A DNA stretch of 64,000 bases from an uncultured Merdimonas sp. (GCA_944378225.1 CALWGE010000002.1:1-64000), one strand, 5' to 3'. Counted from the first letter of the stretch, positions 8,285 to 17,309 are shown. A program made the numbers and translations. Notes: generated from the letters alone by a model not told the origin.

Positions 8285-9242
8285 TAATTAATTCTCTCTT
8301 TCTTCGAATCCATCTAATCATCAAAGCTCCATTTTTAAGATTCACAATTATTTCTTTTACTCTTTTTTTCCAATATAAAAGCCATATTTTTTTTGCTGGG
8401 CAAAACTTTTCAACATAAGAAACATCTTTTTCATGATAGTAATCAAATCCATCAGGCAAAATGTCAAATTTTTCCAGTGTTCCTTCAAACTGTTTTTTCA
8501 TATCTCTTTTTTGAAGATGTACATATATCCACTCATCATTTTGTAATTTATTATCTCGAAGATAAGTTCTTATAATTTTCCCATTTTCCCACGAATATAT
8601 TTGTTTTGCCTCTTTTTCAATTCCTCTATCAAGTACAAAACGGTAATATTGATGACGTACATCCAGATAATCTATCTTTTCATATATTGCCATACCTTTT
8701 TGTCTGAGTATTTTATTCCATATAGGCATTTCATCAAAATGACAAATATAGTTAGTTTTTATCATTTCTCTCCATGTAAGCGGCATATCTTTTCTTTCAT
8801 CAAAAGCCAGTGTATTCAATTCAGGAATATTTCTGTATATTATAAGATGCCCTCTATCATAAATCCTATCACATTCTTGTAATACTTTTTCCGTCAGAAA
8901 ATTATTGACATTTCCCCAAATCAAATCCAAATCACAATGTCCCCAAAACTCATATTCTTTCAAATATTCTTTAAACGCTAACCCGTAAAATGGTTTATAA
9001 TCACAGAGTTTATAAGGCTGTTCTAATATTATTTCTTGCCCAATAACATTTTCCAGTCTTTTTTTCACATCATGTAAACTACTTTTAATAACTTTTATGT
9101 TAGTGGAAAGTGGAATTTTAATATCTACATCTGTAAAAATAAAAAAATCAATCTCTGTATTTTTTTCTGCAGAGTGAACCCACAAATCAAAATAATTTGG
9201 AAATTTACCAAAATTAGGTATTACGAGACATATTTTTTTCAT
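8274..9242 (-). CDS. DUF6625-like putative glycosyltransferase
   Basis: A 322-residue soluble protein. The N-terminus (K-I-C-L-V-I-P-N-F-G-K-F-P-N-Y-F) and the centre (W-G-H-C-D-L-D-L-I-W-G) look like a GT-A fold with a D-x-D metal motif. Proteins of this type are found in capsule and exopolysaccharide loci; a transferase role is likely but no sugar can be assigned. The C-terminus is strongly basic (W-I-R-R-K-R-E-L), which could help membrane association. It starts inside the end of the polymerase gene (29-base overlap), so it belongs to the same operon. Confidence 0.7.
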   Translation of the reverse strand: MKKICLVIPNFGKFPNYFDLWVHSAEKNTEIDFFIFTDVDIKIPLSTNIKVIKSSLHDVKKRLENVIGQEIILEQPYKLCDYKPFYGLAFKEYLKEYEFWGHCDLDLIWGNVNNFLTEKVLQECDRIYDRGHLIIYRNIPELNTLAFDERKDMPLTWREMIKTNYICHFDEMPIWNKILRQKGMAIYEKIDYLDVRHQYYRFVLDRGIEKEAKQIYSWENGKIIRTYLRDNKLQNDEWIYVHLQKRDMKKQFEGTLEKFDILPDGFDYYHEKDVSYVEKFCPAKKIWLLYWKKRVKEIIVNLKNGALMIRWIRRKRELINAK

Positions 9243-10389
9243 TTAGTAATAATCCTCTCTTTAAATGTGTTTTATCATATAAAAAGAACCATATCGTTAT
9301 TATAAATTGACCAAAAAACATATTACTACCTACATTTAAAGCCAAAATATATATCAACAATTTTCTTGCATTTCTATCTAAATTTGCATATAACCATATT
9401 AAAAGTAATGTTATCAATACCAAGCCGACATATCCAAAATAATAATAAAACTGGGCAATACCTGGTAAAAATATTTCATAATTATCATTCATTCCATGTC
9501 CAAATAACATTTCTCTCAAAGTAAATTTTTCAGAAAAAACCTGGAATCCGCCGAATCTTCCCACCCACACATTTACATTAGAAATTCTATCTGCCAATGT
9601 ACTATTACTCAATATCATAAAAATAGCTACTATTAAAACAGCCAACGCAGGAATCAAATATTTTTTTAAATCAATTCTTCCTGTCAGAACACCGTCTCCC
9701 AAAAACATAAAATAGAGTAACGCCGTTAACAAAATTCCAGTATTAGAGGCCATCAAGAAAATACCTAATGTTAAAAAAATACATAAATTTCTGTTAATCT
9801 TCTTTCTATAAAAAAGTTCAATAGCTAAAAGTCCGGTAATATACTGTGCTCCGCCTGACGGCTCAGAAAAGATAGAAAAGGGTCTCCCCCCCATGGTATA
9901 AATATTTTGAATCTGCTCGTCAAGTCCCGCAGAATTCATTACTGCAAGAAATGGAATTGTTCCATTAATATAATATCCACCTATTTTTAATACAACTATT
10001 TGTAATATTAAAAATATAATGCTAAACACTGCTGTATACTCATATATTTTAATGGAATATTCCATATCTTTTACACGATCAATTAACACAAGCAATACCC
10101 AATAAAGTAAGTACCTTCCTGTCCGAAAAATCACTGTAATTCTTTCCTGTTCTGATGCAAAAGGGATATTAATAATAAAGGTTAAAAGAATAAAACATAT
10201 ATATATAATACTAAAAATCTTAAAATAATTTAATTTAAAACATCCTCTATTATCTATAATCTCCTTTCTCAAGAGATAAGGAATACATAAAACCATTAAT
10301 ATCTCAATAATACTTACACCTTTTACAGGAGCTTCATATACAATTAATATGGGCAGTAAAATTATTAAAATATTCCAGAATTTTTTCAT
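9214..10389 (-). CDS. Wzy-like O-antigen/capsule polymerase
   Basis: A 391-residue integral membrane protein with roughly 10-11 hydrophobic segments and a larger extracytoplasmic loop in the middle (around I-N-G-T-I-P-F to the R-P-F-S-I-F-S-E-P-S-G-G segment). Such topology and lack of strong motifs are typical of Wzy polymerases, which join flipped repeat units. Location among glycosyltransferases with a Wzx flippase supports this. The conserved-looking F-S-E-P-S-G piece resembles the arginine/serine loops of O-antigen ligase domain proteins. The specific linkage is unknown. Confidence 0.78.
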   Translation of the reverse strand: MKKFWNILIILLPILIVYEAPVKGVSIIEILMVLCIPYLLRKEIIDNRGCFKLNYFKIFSIIYICFILLTFIINIPFASEQERITVIFRTGRYLLYWVLLVLIDRVKDMEYSIKIYEYTAVFSIIFLILQIVVLKIGGYYINGTIPFLAVMNSAGLDEQIQNIYTMGGRPFSIFSEPSGGAQYITGLLAIELFYRKKINRNLCIFLTLGIFLMASNTGILLTALLYFMFLGDGVLTGRIDLKKYLIPALAVLIVAIFMILSNSTLADRISNVNVWVGRFGGFQVFSEKFTLREMLFGHGMNDNYEIFLPGIAQFYYYFGYVGLVLITLLLIWLYANLDRNARKLLIYILALNVGSNMFFGQFIITIWFFLYDKTHLKRGLLLNEKNMSRNT

Positions 10390-10390
10390 T

Positions 10391-11431
10391 TTAACATTCC
10401 TTAATTTCCTGATATATTTTCCAAAGTCGAGATATATACTCTTCTATATTTTCCAGTTTTTTTGCCTTTTTTAAGGCATTTTCACTTTTTAGTTTTCTAT
10501 AATTTTCATTATCGATGATTTTATTCATTTCCATCAAAAACTCATCATTGCACTTACAAATTTTCCCACACGCATCATCTACTATTCTTACCAGCCCCCC
10601 AACAGGTGTACATAATACAGGCACGCCTAATGCTAACGCTTCAACTGCAGCCAACCCAAATCCTTCCCATTTTGAGGGCATACACAATATCTTGCTATTT
10701 TTTAAAATAGAATACGGATTTTCCTGAAATCCAAGAACTTTAACGTTATTCTGTAAATGCTTTTCTGAGATCTCATCCAAACATTTCTGTCGTAATTCTC
10801 CATCACCTATCATTACACAAGAAATTTCTGTATATTTTTCCGAAATCCTTTGAATTAATTCAAGAAATCTAATAGGATCTTTTTGCTCTGTCAATCTTCC
10901 CAAAAAAACAATATCATACTTTTCGTTGCAAACCTCATTGCTTTTATAAATAATTTTGTTCAGAGATATCGGATTTCCTATAACTTCTCCTTTCATTTTC
11001 ATTATTCCATGAAATATAAATTCTTTTTCAATTGCCTCTGACACCAATAAAATTTTTTTGTATTTTATAGACGAACAAGTGTACACAATTGTTTTTAAGT
11101 TGATTCTTTTAATCCAAGATGGGTTGTTATGTAAATGGGAGATTACAGGCCTTTTTATTCTTGACATAGCCAATATAATAGAGGCAGTAAAATCATGTGC
11201 ATGAATAATGTCCGGTTGGTATTTTTCAACGACAGCTACTACCTCTTTAATGCTTAAATTATCAACAAGACAATATGGTATATTTCGTCTCTTTAAAACC
11301 AATTCTATAGGTCCTGAAGGACTAACATATATACATTCAACATTCCTTTTTTTCATACAAGCAATTATTTCAATTACTACATTTTCCGCCCCACTATAAC
11401 TATTACTATTTAACAAGTGCATAATCCTCAT
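10391..11431 (-). CDS. GT4 glycosyltransferase
   Basis: A GT-B retaining transferase of about 346 residues. The start at 11431 is chosen because the protein then opens with M-R-I-M-H-L-L-N-S-N-S-Y-S-G-A-E, the normal family N-terminus; a start 24 bases upstream is possible. The C-terminal half shows F-L-G-R-L-T-E-Q-K-D-P (donor lobe entry) and the E-G-F-G-L-A-A-V-E-A-L-A motif carrying the two conserved glutamates. It overlaps the preceding transferase by 26 bases. It would add one sugar of the repeat unit on the cytoplasmic face. Confidence 0.85.
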   Translation of the reverse strand: MRIMHLLNSNSYSGAENVVIEIIACMKKRNVECIYVSPSGPIELVLKRRNIPYCLVDNLSIKEVVAVVEKYQPDIIHAHDFTASIILAMSRIKRPVISHLHNNPSWIKRINLKTIVYTCSSIKYKKILLVSEAIEKEFIFHGIMKMKGEVIGNPISLNKIIYKSNEVCNEKYDIVFLGRLTEQKDPIRFLELIQRISEKYTEISCVMIGDGELRQKCLDEISEKHLQNNVKVLGFQENPYSILKNSKILCMPSKWEGFGLAAVEALALGVPVLCTPVGGLVRIVDDACGKICKCNDEFLMEMNKIIDNENYRKLKSENALKKAKKLENIEEYISRLWKIYQEIKEC

Positions 11432-12587
11432 CTTGTAATCCGTCCATTTTTTCATATATTTTTTTCATTTTATTTCTTACAATTTTTTTATCAAATAACT
11501 CTACTTTTTCTCTATTTTCTTTTCCCATATTCCCCCATTTTGTTTTATTTTGAATTAGTTTATTACAGCAATAAACCAGTTCCATCTCATTTTTTACATC
11601 CTTCCATATATATCCTCCCTTTTTATCTTCTATCAAGTCTGTATTTCCTCTAATTTTCGACACAACACAAGGCAATCCACATGCCATTGCCTCCATTAAT
11701 GCAACCGAAAGTCCTTCTCGCTTAGAGGGGAATAAAAATAAATCCGCACTTTTGTATATTTCTATGATATCTGTTCGGAAACCTAATAGAAAAAGCTGAT
11801 CTTTCACCCCCAATTTCACCGCCACATTTTCCAAATATTTTTCCAATTCCCCTTGTCCACATACTGCGTATTTAACATTTGAATTCTGCAGTTTTGATAA
11901 AGCTCTAATAACTATTTCATGATTTTTGTTTTTATTAAGTTCACCCACAGATAATAAGAAAAAATCCTTTTCATTTATCCCTAGTTCTTTTCTCTTTGCA
12001 TTGCGATCTACTTGTATAGATTGTATTTTCTCTATATCAATTCCAACACCTGGAATATATTTTATTTTTTTTGCATGAAAAAACTTTTTCGCCCGCTGAT
12101 AATCTTCTTTATTGATAGTTATCAATACATTTGTATAGTAAGATAACAGTTTTTCAATAGGATAATACAAAATCCAGTTTATTAGAGGAGCTCCTTTATA
12201 AAAATGAAATCCATGAGCTGTATAAATTACTTTTGTATCTGTTTTTTTAGCCGCCAACCTGGAAATCATGCTCGCTACAGGCGTATGACAATGTAAACAC
12301 ACATACTTTTCTATCTTAATGATATTTTTCAATTCAAAATAGGATTTAATCAATTTCAAAATACTATAAGGCGATCTTGCATAATCTATCTGTATTTTTT
12401 TTACACCTAATTCCAAAAGCTGCTTTTCAAATTCCTCAATTCTTTTATCTGTCCAGACGCTTCTATCTTTAAAGTTGCAAGCCACATGAACTTCATAACC
12501 CATTTCCAGAAGAATCTTTATATTTTCCATATTAAACTGTCCTATCATAGACGGAACAGTTGCTGTCATCAAGAATTTTTTCTTCAT
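11406..12587 (-). CDS. GT4 glycosyltransferase, EpsD-like
   Basis: A 393-residue transferase. It opens K-F-L-M-T-A-T-V-P-S-M-I-G-Q-F-N, and contains H-C-H-T-P-V-A-S and Y-T-A-H-G-F-H-F, stretches seen in EpsD/CapM-like enzymes that act early in repeat-unit assembly. The donor lobe has L-S-V-G-E-L-N-K-N-K-N-H and the catalytic-region motif K-R-E-G-L-S-V-A-L-M-E-A-M-A. Being the first glycosyltransferase after the sugar-1-phosphate transferase and acetyltransferase fits adding the second sugar. GC content drops clearly from this gene onward. Confidence 0.85.
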   Translation of the reverse strand: MKKKFLMTATVPSMIGQFNMENIKILLEMGYEVHVACNFKDRSVWTDKRIEEFEKQLLELGVKKIQIDYARSPYSILKLIKSYFELKNIIKIEKYVCLHCHTPVASMISRLAAKKTDTKVIYTAHGFHFYKGAPLINWILYYPIEKLLSYYTNVLITINKEDYQRAKKFFHAKKIKYIPGVGIDIEKIQSIQVDRNAKRKELGINEKDFFLLSVGELNKNKNHEIVIRALSKLQNSNVKYAVCGQGELEKYLENVAVKLGVKDQLFLLGFRTDIIEIYKSADLFLFPSKREGLSVALMEAMACGLPCVVSKIRGNTDLIEDKKGGYIWKDVKNEMELVYCCNKLIQNKTKWGNMGKENREKVELFDKKIVRNKMKKIYEKMDGLQDEDYALVK

Positions 12588-12591
12588 ATTT

Positions 12592-13203
12592 TTATATCCT
12601 CTTTACTGGAACTCCCACATAAGTACCAGATTGCTCAATATTATTAATTACTACCGCCCCTGCACCAAACATGCAGTTCTCACAGATATTTAAATTGTTG
12701 CTTACAGTTGCACCAATTCCAATCCAGCTGCTTTTCCCCACTTTGACCGTCCCTGCAAGCTTTGCACCCACAGAAATATGGACAAAATCTTCTAATATAT
12801 TATCATGCTCCACAATAGCCCCTGTATTAACAATGCAATGCTTTCCGATCGCTGTTCCAGAATTAACCACCGCATTGGCCATAACAACGCTTCCTTCACC
12901 AATGCGAGTATCTATTTTTGAAATAACTGCGGTTGGATGAATAGCTGTGTACCACTTTACTCCCTGCAATTTACCTACCATTCTTTCCCTTATAACAGCA
13001 TTTCCAATAGCTATTACAAACTCAGCTCCAGGAAAATCTTTATAATTGTTGGTTGTCCCCAATATAGGAAAACCAATAAAAGAACTCCCCATTTTGAAAT
13101 TGTCATCCAAAAATCCTTTTACCCTATCTCCGGAACAACACACAATATCAGCAACAACTTTTCCATGACCACTTGCTCCAATGATAATAACTTCTTTTTC
13201 CAA
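12592..13203 (-). CDS. NeuD/PglD/EpsM-like sugar acetyltransferase
   Basis: A 203-residue protein with an N-terminal Rossmann-like domain (V-I-I-I-G-A-S-G-H-G-K-V-V-A-D) followed by left-handed beta-helix hexapeptide repeats from about residue 95. The segment A-I-V-E-H-D-N holds the catalytic histidine position of PglD-type enzymes, which N-acetylate a UDP-4-amino sugar. The neighbouring aminotransferase and sugar transferase make the EpsN-EpsL-EpsM set, implying a diacetyl-bacillosamine-like first sugar. The 4,6-dehydratase (PglF/EpsC type) is not in the window. Length matches the family. Confidence 0.87.
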   Translation of the reverse strand: MEKEVIIIGASGHGKVVADIVCCSGDRVKGFLDDNFKMGSSFIGFPILGTTNNYKDFPGAEFVIAIGNAVIRERMVGKLQGVKWYTAIHPTAVISKIDTRIGEGSVVMANAVVNSGTAIGKHCIVNTGAIVEHDNILEDFVHISVGAKLAGTVKVGKSSWIGIGATVSNNLNICENCMFGAGAVVINNIEQSGTYVGVPVKRI

Positions 13204-13219
13204 CTCAATCTGCCCCTTT

Positions 13220-13888
13220 TCAGGATCCTTTAAATTCTTCCATAGTAACCGAAGTGTCCGAAGAAATTCCTTCCCGTTTCAACACCACAGCAACTGTATC
13301 CAACAAGATCTTTAAATCCGTCAAAAAAGAAACGTGCTGTACATACCACACATCCATCTCAAACTTCTTTTCCCAGGATACCTGATTCCGTCCATGCACC
13401 TGTGCATACCCTGTGAGTCCCGGCAGTACATCATGGCGATGCCGCTGAAAAGAATTATAGAGCGGCAAATATTTTATCAACAACGGCCTTGGTCCTATTA
13501 ACGAAAGATCGCCCTTCAAAATATTCCATAATTCCGGCAGTTCGTCCAGACTGGTACTTCTCAGAAACTTTCCATAAGCCGTCAGTCTCTGCTCATCCGG
13601 CAGCAGATTCCCATCCTTATCTTTTTTATTTGTCATAGTTCTAAATTTGATCAGATTAAAAATCTTTTCGTTTTTTCCAGGTCTCTGCTGAAAAAAGAAT
13701 GGATTCCCTTTCATCTCTATGGTTCCGATTATAATAAGCAGAATAAAAAGCGGAGAAAGGACTATTAATCCCATCAAAGAAATGAATACATCCAAATATC
13801 TTTTTACAAATCTGGCATAAATTCCATATGTTGGCTTTATAAATTTACTTTGCTGTGTAACTCCATCTTTTTTCTTCATATTACTCAA
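13220..13888 (-). CDS. Undecaprenyl-phosphate sugar-1-phosphate transferase (EpsL/PglC-like)
   Basis: A 222-residue monotopic phosphoglycosyl transferase that starts the glycan by placing a sugar-1-phosphate on undecaprenyl phosphate. One membrane-entering hydrophobic helix lies near residues 32-55 (F-I-S-L-M-G-L-I-V-L-S-P-L-F). The conserved K-F-R-T-M, D-E-L-P-E-L-W-N and G-P-R-P-L-L motifs are all present. The start is TTG at 13888 or ATG at 13879; both overlap or abut the aminotransferase stop. Small size without extra N-terminal helices fits PglC/EpsL rather than WbaP. Confidence 0.9.
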   Translation of the reverse strand: MSNMKKKDGVTQQSKFIKPTYGIYARFVKRYLDVFISLMGLIVLSPLFILLIIIGTIEMKGNPFFFQQRPGKNEKIFNLIKFRTMTNKKDKDGNLLPDEQRLTAYGKFLRSTSLDELPELWNILKGDLSLIGPRPLLIKYLPLYNSFQRHRHDVLPGLTGYAQVHGRNQVSWEKKFEMDVWYVQHVSFLTDLKILLDTVAVVLKREGISSDTSVTMEEFKGS

Positions 13889-15149
13889 AGCATCCTTTTA
13901 TTATCTCAATGATGACCGTCTGCTGCTCCGCTGTCATTTTATTATCACTGGGCAGACACAAACCTCTCTGGAAAATATCCATTCCCACATCCAGAGGTTT
14001 TCCGTCTTTTCCTTTTACTCCGCCTGCAATATAAGCATTAGTCTTCGCCCGTCCATTTCCTTCTCTTGTGACAAACCCATTCATCCTGTAGATAGGCTGC
14101 ATATGCATGGGCTTCCAGATAGGACGCCCTTCCACATTATACTTAGCCAGAGTTTCCAGAATCTCCGTCGGACAGCTCTTCCCATTCTCCGGTCTATAAA
14201 GTACATCGCATTCTCCCCGTACCTGCGCACACATAGCATCTTCCTCTATCAGAAGGCAGCTGAGCCAGAAATTCGGCTCTGAATTCGATGCATCAAACGG
14301 ATTCATCTTTACAGGCAGACCTTCCAACCCCTCTTTATACCGCTCATAAATTGCTTTCTTCTGAGCGATATGCTCGTCCAGATATCCGAACTGACCTCTT
14401 ACGACCCCGGCAATCACATTACTCATCCGGTAATTGTAACCCAGTTCTTCATGCTGATACCAGGGGGCGTTTTCCCTTGCCTGTGTGGACCATTTACGAA
14501 CCTTCTCTGCCTGTTCCTTATCATCCGTCAGAAGCATTCCCCCGGATGAACCGGTAATGATTTTATTTCCATTAAAAGAAATAGCACTTACGTCGCCGAA
14601 AGTGCCTGTCTGTTTTCCTTTATATGTCGCGCCCAGCGATTCTGCTGCGTCCTCAATCAGAATGGCCCCATGTCTATCACAGACAGCGCGAATTTCATCT
14701 ATCTTTCCCGGCGTGCCATACAGATGTGCTGTTACTACTACCTTTACATCCGGATAAATTTCAAAGGCTTTCTCCAATGCCACCGGATCCATATTCCAGG
14801 TATCATATTCCGTATCAATAAAAACCGGAATTCCGCCTTCGTAAACCACTGGATTGACTGTTGCGTCAAAAGTCATATCCGAGCAGAACACCTTATGCCC
14901 TGGCTTCACCCCAGCCAGCTTCACAGCCATGTGAAGAGCTGCCGTTCCGGCTGATAAAGCAACGGCATATCTGCAGCCAATTTTCTCACAGGCAAGCCGC
15001 TCTGCTTCATTAATATTAGCTCCTACTGTAGACATCCAGTTTGTCTCATAGGCTTCCTTTACATATTCCAGTTCTGGCCCGTGCATCGTAGGAGAAGACA
15101 GCCATACTCTTGATTCAAACGGTTTGAAATGATTATCCCGATTAAACAT
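13881..15149 (-). CDS. DegT/DnrJ/EryC1/StrS aminotransferase (EpsN/PglE-like)
   Basis: A 422-residue PLP-dependent sugar aminotransferase. Lys196 in S-F-N-G-N-K-I-I-T-G is the predicted cofactor lysine. The L-S-A-G-T-A-A-L-H block near residue 65 and I-E-D-A-A-E-S-L-G near 165 bind PLP. It probably converts a UDP-4-keto-6-deoxy sugar to the 4-amino sugar. It follows the antiterminator gene by 16 bases and leads the biosynthetic genes, and its base composition is like the host rather than the AT-rich downstream genes. Confidence 0.9.
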   Translation of the reverse strand: MFNRDNHFKPFESRVWLSSPTMHGPELEYVKEAYETNWMSTVGANINEAERLACEKIGCRYAVALSAGTAALHMAVKLAGVKPGHKVFCSDMTFDATVNPVVYEGGIPVFIDTEYDTWNMDPVALEKAFEIYPDVKVVVTAHLYGTPGKIDEIRAVCDRHGAILIEDAAESLGATYKGKQTGTFGDVSAISFNGNKIITGSSGGMLLTDDKEQAEKVRKWSTQARENAPWYQHEELGYNYRMSNVIAGVVRGQFGYLDEHIAQKKAIYERYKEGLEGLPVKMNPFDASNSEPNFWLSCLLIEEDAMCAQVRGECDVLYRPENGKSCPTEILETLAKYNVEGRPIWKPMHMQPIYRMNGFVTREGNGRAKTNAYIAGGVKGKDGKPLDVGMDIFQRGLCLPSDNKMTAEQQTVIIEIIKGCFE

Positions 15150-15165
15150 ATTATACGCTTCCTTT

Positions 15166-15672
15166 TTATTCTTTTCTTATAATCTCCAGCCCTGCCTGCA
15201 GCTCCACGGTTCTTCCGAACAGCTCCACGTTCAGCCAGGCCACTCTCTTATGCCGGTCTATCCGGCTGATGTTTCCTTCCATCCCTTTTAAAGGACCTTT
15301 TGTCACCATCACCTTGTCACCCTGTATCCAGCCTTCTGAAAATTTCATCAGGCGCTCCTCTCCGGAGAGCAGTTCCACGATTTCAATATCCTCTTCTGTC
15401 ATCGGGGTCCATTTCTCTCCGTTTCCGAGAATCCTGGTCAGCTGCGGAATTCGTTTCAGTGCCTTGTAGAGCTCCTCCGGATGGGAACTGATGATAAAAA
15501 GATAGCCGGGGAACAGAAGGCTTGTCTCCATATGCCATTTCCCGAGGTACTTCTTTTTTCTCTCGTAGTGGGGTGCAAAGATTTCATCAAAATACTCATG
15601 CACCTCATAGCTTCTGGCCTCTTCCATAACCTGTTCTTCCCGGCCTGTCTGGACCTGAATCACGTACCACAT
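15166..15672 (-). CDS. loaP: LoaP-type NusG-family transcription antiterminator
   Basis: A 168-residue NusG paralogue. The NGN domain opens M-W-Y-V-I-Q-V-Q-T-G-R-E-E and contains L-F-P-G-Y-L-F-I. A KOW domain starts near residue 115 (G-D-K-V-M-V-T-K-G-P-L-K-G-M-E-G-N-I). LoaP proteins act on RNA polymerase to let it read through terminators in long biosynthetic operons of Firmicutes. Being the first gene of a roughly 12.7 kb glycan operon matches that role. It is preceded by an approximately 200-base leader and a strong promoter. Housekeeping NusG is excluded by the locus and the lack of secE/rplK neighbours. Confidence 0.9.
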   Translation of the reverse strand: MWYVIQVQTGREEQVMEEARSYEVHEYFDEIFAPHYERKKKYLGKWHMETSLLFPGYLFIISSHPEELYKALKRIPQLTRILGNGEKWTPMTEEDIEIVELLSGEERLMKFSEGWIQGDKVMVTKGPLKGMEGNISRIDRHKRVAWLNVELFGRTVELQAGLEIIRKE

Positions 15673-15784
15673 GTCTGTCCCTCCCTTGCCTCTGCACAGT
15701 TCCGTTTAGTCTGCGAAAAAGGTATGCTCCGCCATTCCGCGCTTTCCGCCCGAATTCGTGTTTTACAGGATGACCGCCCTTCTC

Positions 15785-15810
15785 CAGAACGCGGCAATGC
15801 GACGATTCTG
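15785..15810 (-). promoter_or_regulatory. Hairpin in the leader of the glycan operon
   Basis: A CAGAA/TTCTG stem with further GC pairs inside, within the untranslated leader between the promoter and loaP. LoaP is known to recognise an RNA hairpin in operon leaders, so this is a candidate. The stem is short and the match to a known LoaP site has not been tested. Confidence 0.3.
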
Positions 15811-15880
15811 AATTTCAGGCTTTTTGACTGGATAATAACTTTCCTGAAAAAGGGCAAAATACACCCCTTATTTCCTGAAC

Positions 15881-15909
15881 ATCATAGCACAATTTGCCCC
15901 AAAGGTAAA
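15881..15909 (-). promoter_or_regulatory. Promoter of the loaP-glycan operon
   Basis: On the minus strand: -35 TTTACC, 17-base spacer, -10 TATGAT. Transcription would start near 15874, giving a leader of about 200 bases before loaP. Confidence 0.65.
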
Positions 15910-15945
15910 CCTCTTTTCCGTTTTGGCAGCCTTTTTGGCATTATT

Positions 15946-16323
15946 CTACTGCACTTGCTTTACATTCCCCGTTGCTGCCAGGTCAATTCCTGTGCCCGCA
16001 ATATTTCTTATCAGAATCTGTCCTATGTGCACAGGAGCCGCCACGGACAGCGCCCGGATGGCCTCCATGCATTCAAATATTTTCTCTTTTGGCACTTCTT
16101 TTACTGTTTTGACCGGCACCAGAGGATGGTCTCCGCCTGTCACACGAACAGTGGATGTTACACTGCGGACCGGGTGAACAGCCTCTGTCTGTCCATATTC
16201 TTTTCCTCTTTTACAGCTGTAACCTGTCACGTTTACGCTGCTCCCGCCGCTTTCCTCTGACACTTCTGCGGTCAATTTACAGCCGTTCGGACACACAATG
16301 CATATGAATTCTTTTTTTCTCAT
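15946..16323 (-). CDS. DUF1667 protein of a glycerol-3-phosphate dehydrogenase-like operon
   Basis: About 125 residues, with cysteines in C-I-V-C-P-N-G-C and a later G-Y-S-C-K-R-G motif that may bind a metal or an iron-sulfur cluster. DUF1667 proteins commonly follow anaerobic glycerol-3-phosphate dehydrogenase genes, as here. The start at 16323 forms an ATGA overlap with the preceding oxidoreductase; a start at 16338 is also possible. It may serve in electron transfer from the two flavoproteins; this is inferred from the neighbours. Confidence 0.8.
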   Translation of the reverse strand: MRKKEFICIVCPNGCKLTAEVSEESGGSSVNVTGYSCKRGKEYGQTEAVHPVRSVTSTVRVTGGDHPLVPVKTVKEVPKEKIFECMEAIRALSVAAPVHIGQILIRNIAGTGIDLAATGNVKQVQ

Positions 16324-17309
16324 CTTTTCTTTACCCATTCAGCCGCAAATCGTCCTGCTTCTTCGGCTTCCCTGGAGACATGGTCCACCAGCTCATGGAC
16401 GTGCAGGACGTTTCCGCAGGCAAACACACCCGGAACGCTTGTCTCCAGCGTCTCGCTCACCATCGGTCCTCCGGTCTTTTCATTCATGGCAGCTCCCATT
16501 GCAGCTGTCAGCTCATTTTCCGGAATCAGCCCCACGGAAAGAAGAAGAGTATCGCAAGAGATGAATTCTTCTGTTCCCGGGACAGGCCGGTTTTCCCCAT
16601 CCACCTGGACAAGGGTAACTCCTTCTATCCTCTCTCTTCCGTGTATCTCAGCCACGGTGCAGTTCAGTTTCAAAGGAATATCGTAGTCCTCCAGACACTG
16701 CACTACATTGCGCATCAGACCGCCGGGATGAGGGAGACGTTCCGCTACTGCCTTTACCCTGGCGCCCTCCAGAGTCATGCGCCGGGCCATAATCAGGCCT
16801 ATATCTCCGGACCCGAGAATCACAATTTCTCTGCCAGGCAGATATCCTTCCCGATTCACCAGTCGCTGCGCCGTTCCTGCGCTGTAGATCCCTGCCGGCC
16901 GGAAGCCCGGAATATTCAACGCTCCTCTCGGTCTTTCCCGACATCCCATGGCGAGAATGACAGTATCCGCCTGTAACTGAAAAACGCCCTGTATCCTGTT
17001 CACGGCAGTGACTGTCTTGAGCTTTGACTGCTCCTCACTCTGAATCTCCAGCACAGTGGTTCCTGTGTAAAAAGGAATCTTCTCTTTTTCTATTTTTTCC
17101 ACATATCTGGCCGCGTATTCCGGTCCCGTCAGCTCTTCCCCGAAAGTATGGAGTCCAAAGCCGGTGTGAATGCACTGATTCAGAATACCGCCCAGCTCCT
17201 CCTCCCTTTCCAGAATCAGAATGTTTTCAAGTCCGTTCTGCCGGGCCGACAGGGCTGCCGCCATTCCTGCCGGGCCGCCGCCCACAATGACCGCTTCAAT
17301 CCTTTTCAC
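16320..17309 (-). CDS. NAD(P)/FAD-dependent oxidoreductase (GlpB-like partner)
   Basis: A 329-residue flavoprotein. The N-terminal FAD motif is I-V-G-G-G-P-A-G-M-A-A-A. A second nucleotide motif (I-L-G-S-G-D-I-G-L-I) near residue 165 binds NAD(P)H. The C-terminal V-F-A-C-G-N-V-L segment closes the FAD site. It overlaps the glycerol-3-phosphate dehydrogenase-like gene by 14 bases and the DUF1667 gene by four, so the three products probably form one complex. The redox partner is not known. It is shorter than classical disulfide reductases but normal for this operon type. Confidence 0.82.
   Translation of the reverse strand: MKRIEAVIVGGGPAGMAAALSARQNGLENILILEREEELGGILNQCIHTGFGLHTFGEELTGPEYAARYVEKIEKEKIPFYTGTTVLEIQSEEQSKLKTVTAVNRIQGVFQLQADTVILAMGCRERPRGALNIPGFRPAGIYSAGTAQRLVNREGYLPGREIVILGSGDIGLIMARRMTLEGARVKAVAERLPHPGGLMRNVVQCLEDYDIPLKLNCTVAEIHGRERIEGVTLVQVDGENRPVPGTEEFISCDTLLLSVGLIPENELTAAMGAAMNEKTGGPMVSETLETSVPGVFACGNVLHVHELVDHVSREAEEAGRFAAEWVKKR

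Noticed and set aside
15481..16260. 259-codon plus-strand frame across the loaP leader
   Set aside because: It is opposite loaP, its promoter and the DUF1667 gene and has no coding signature.
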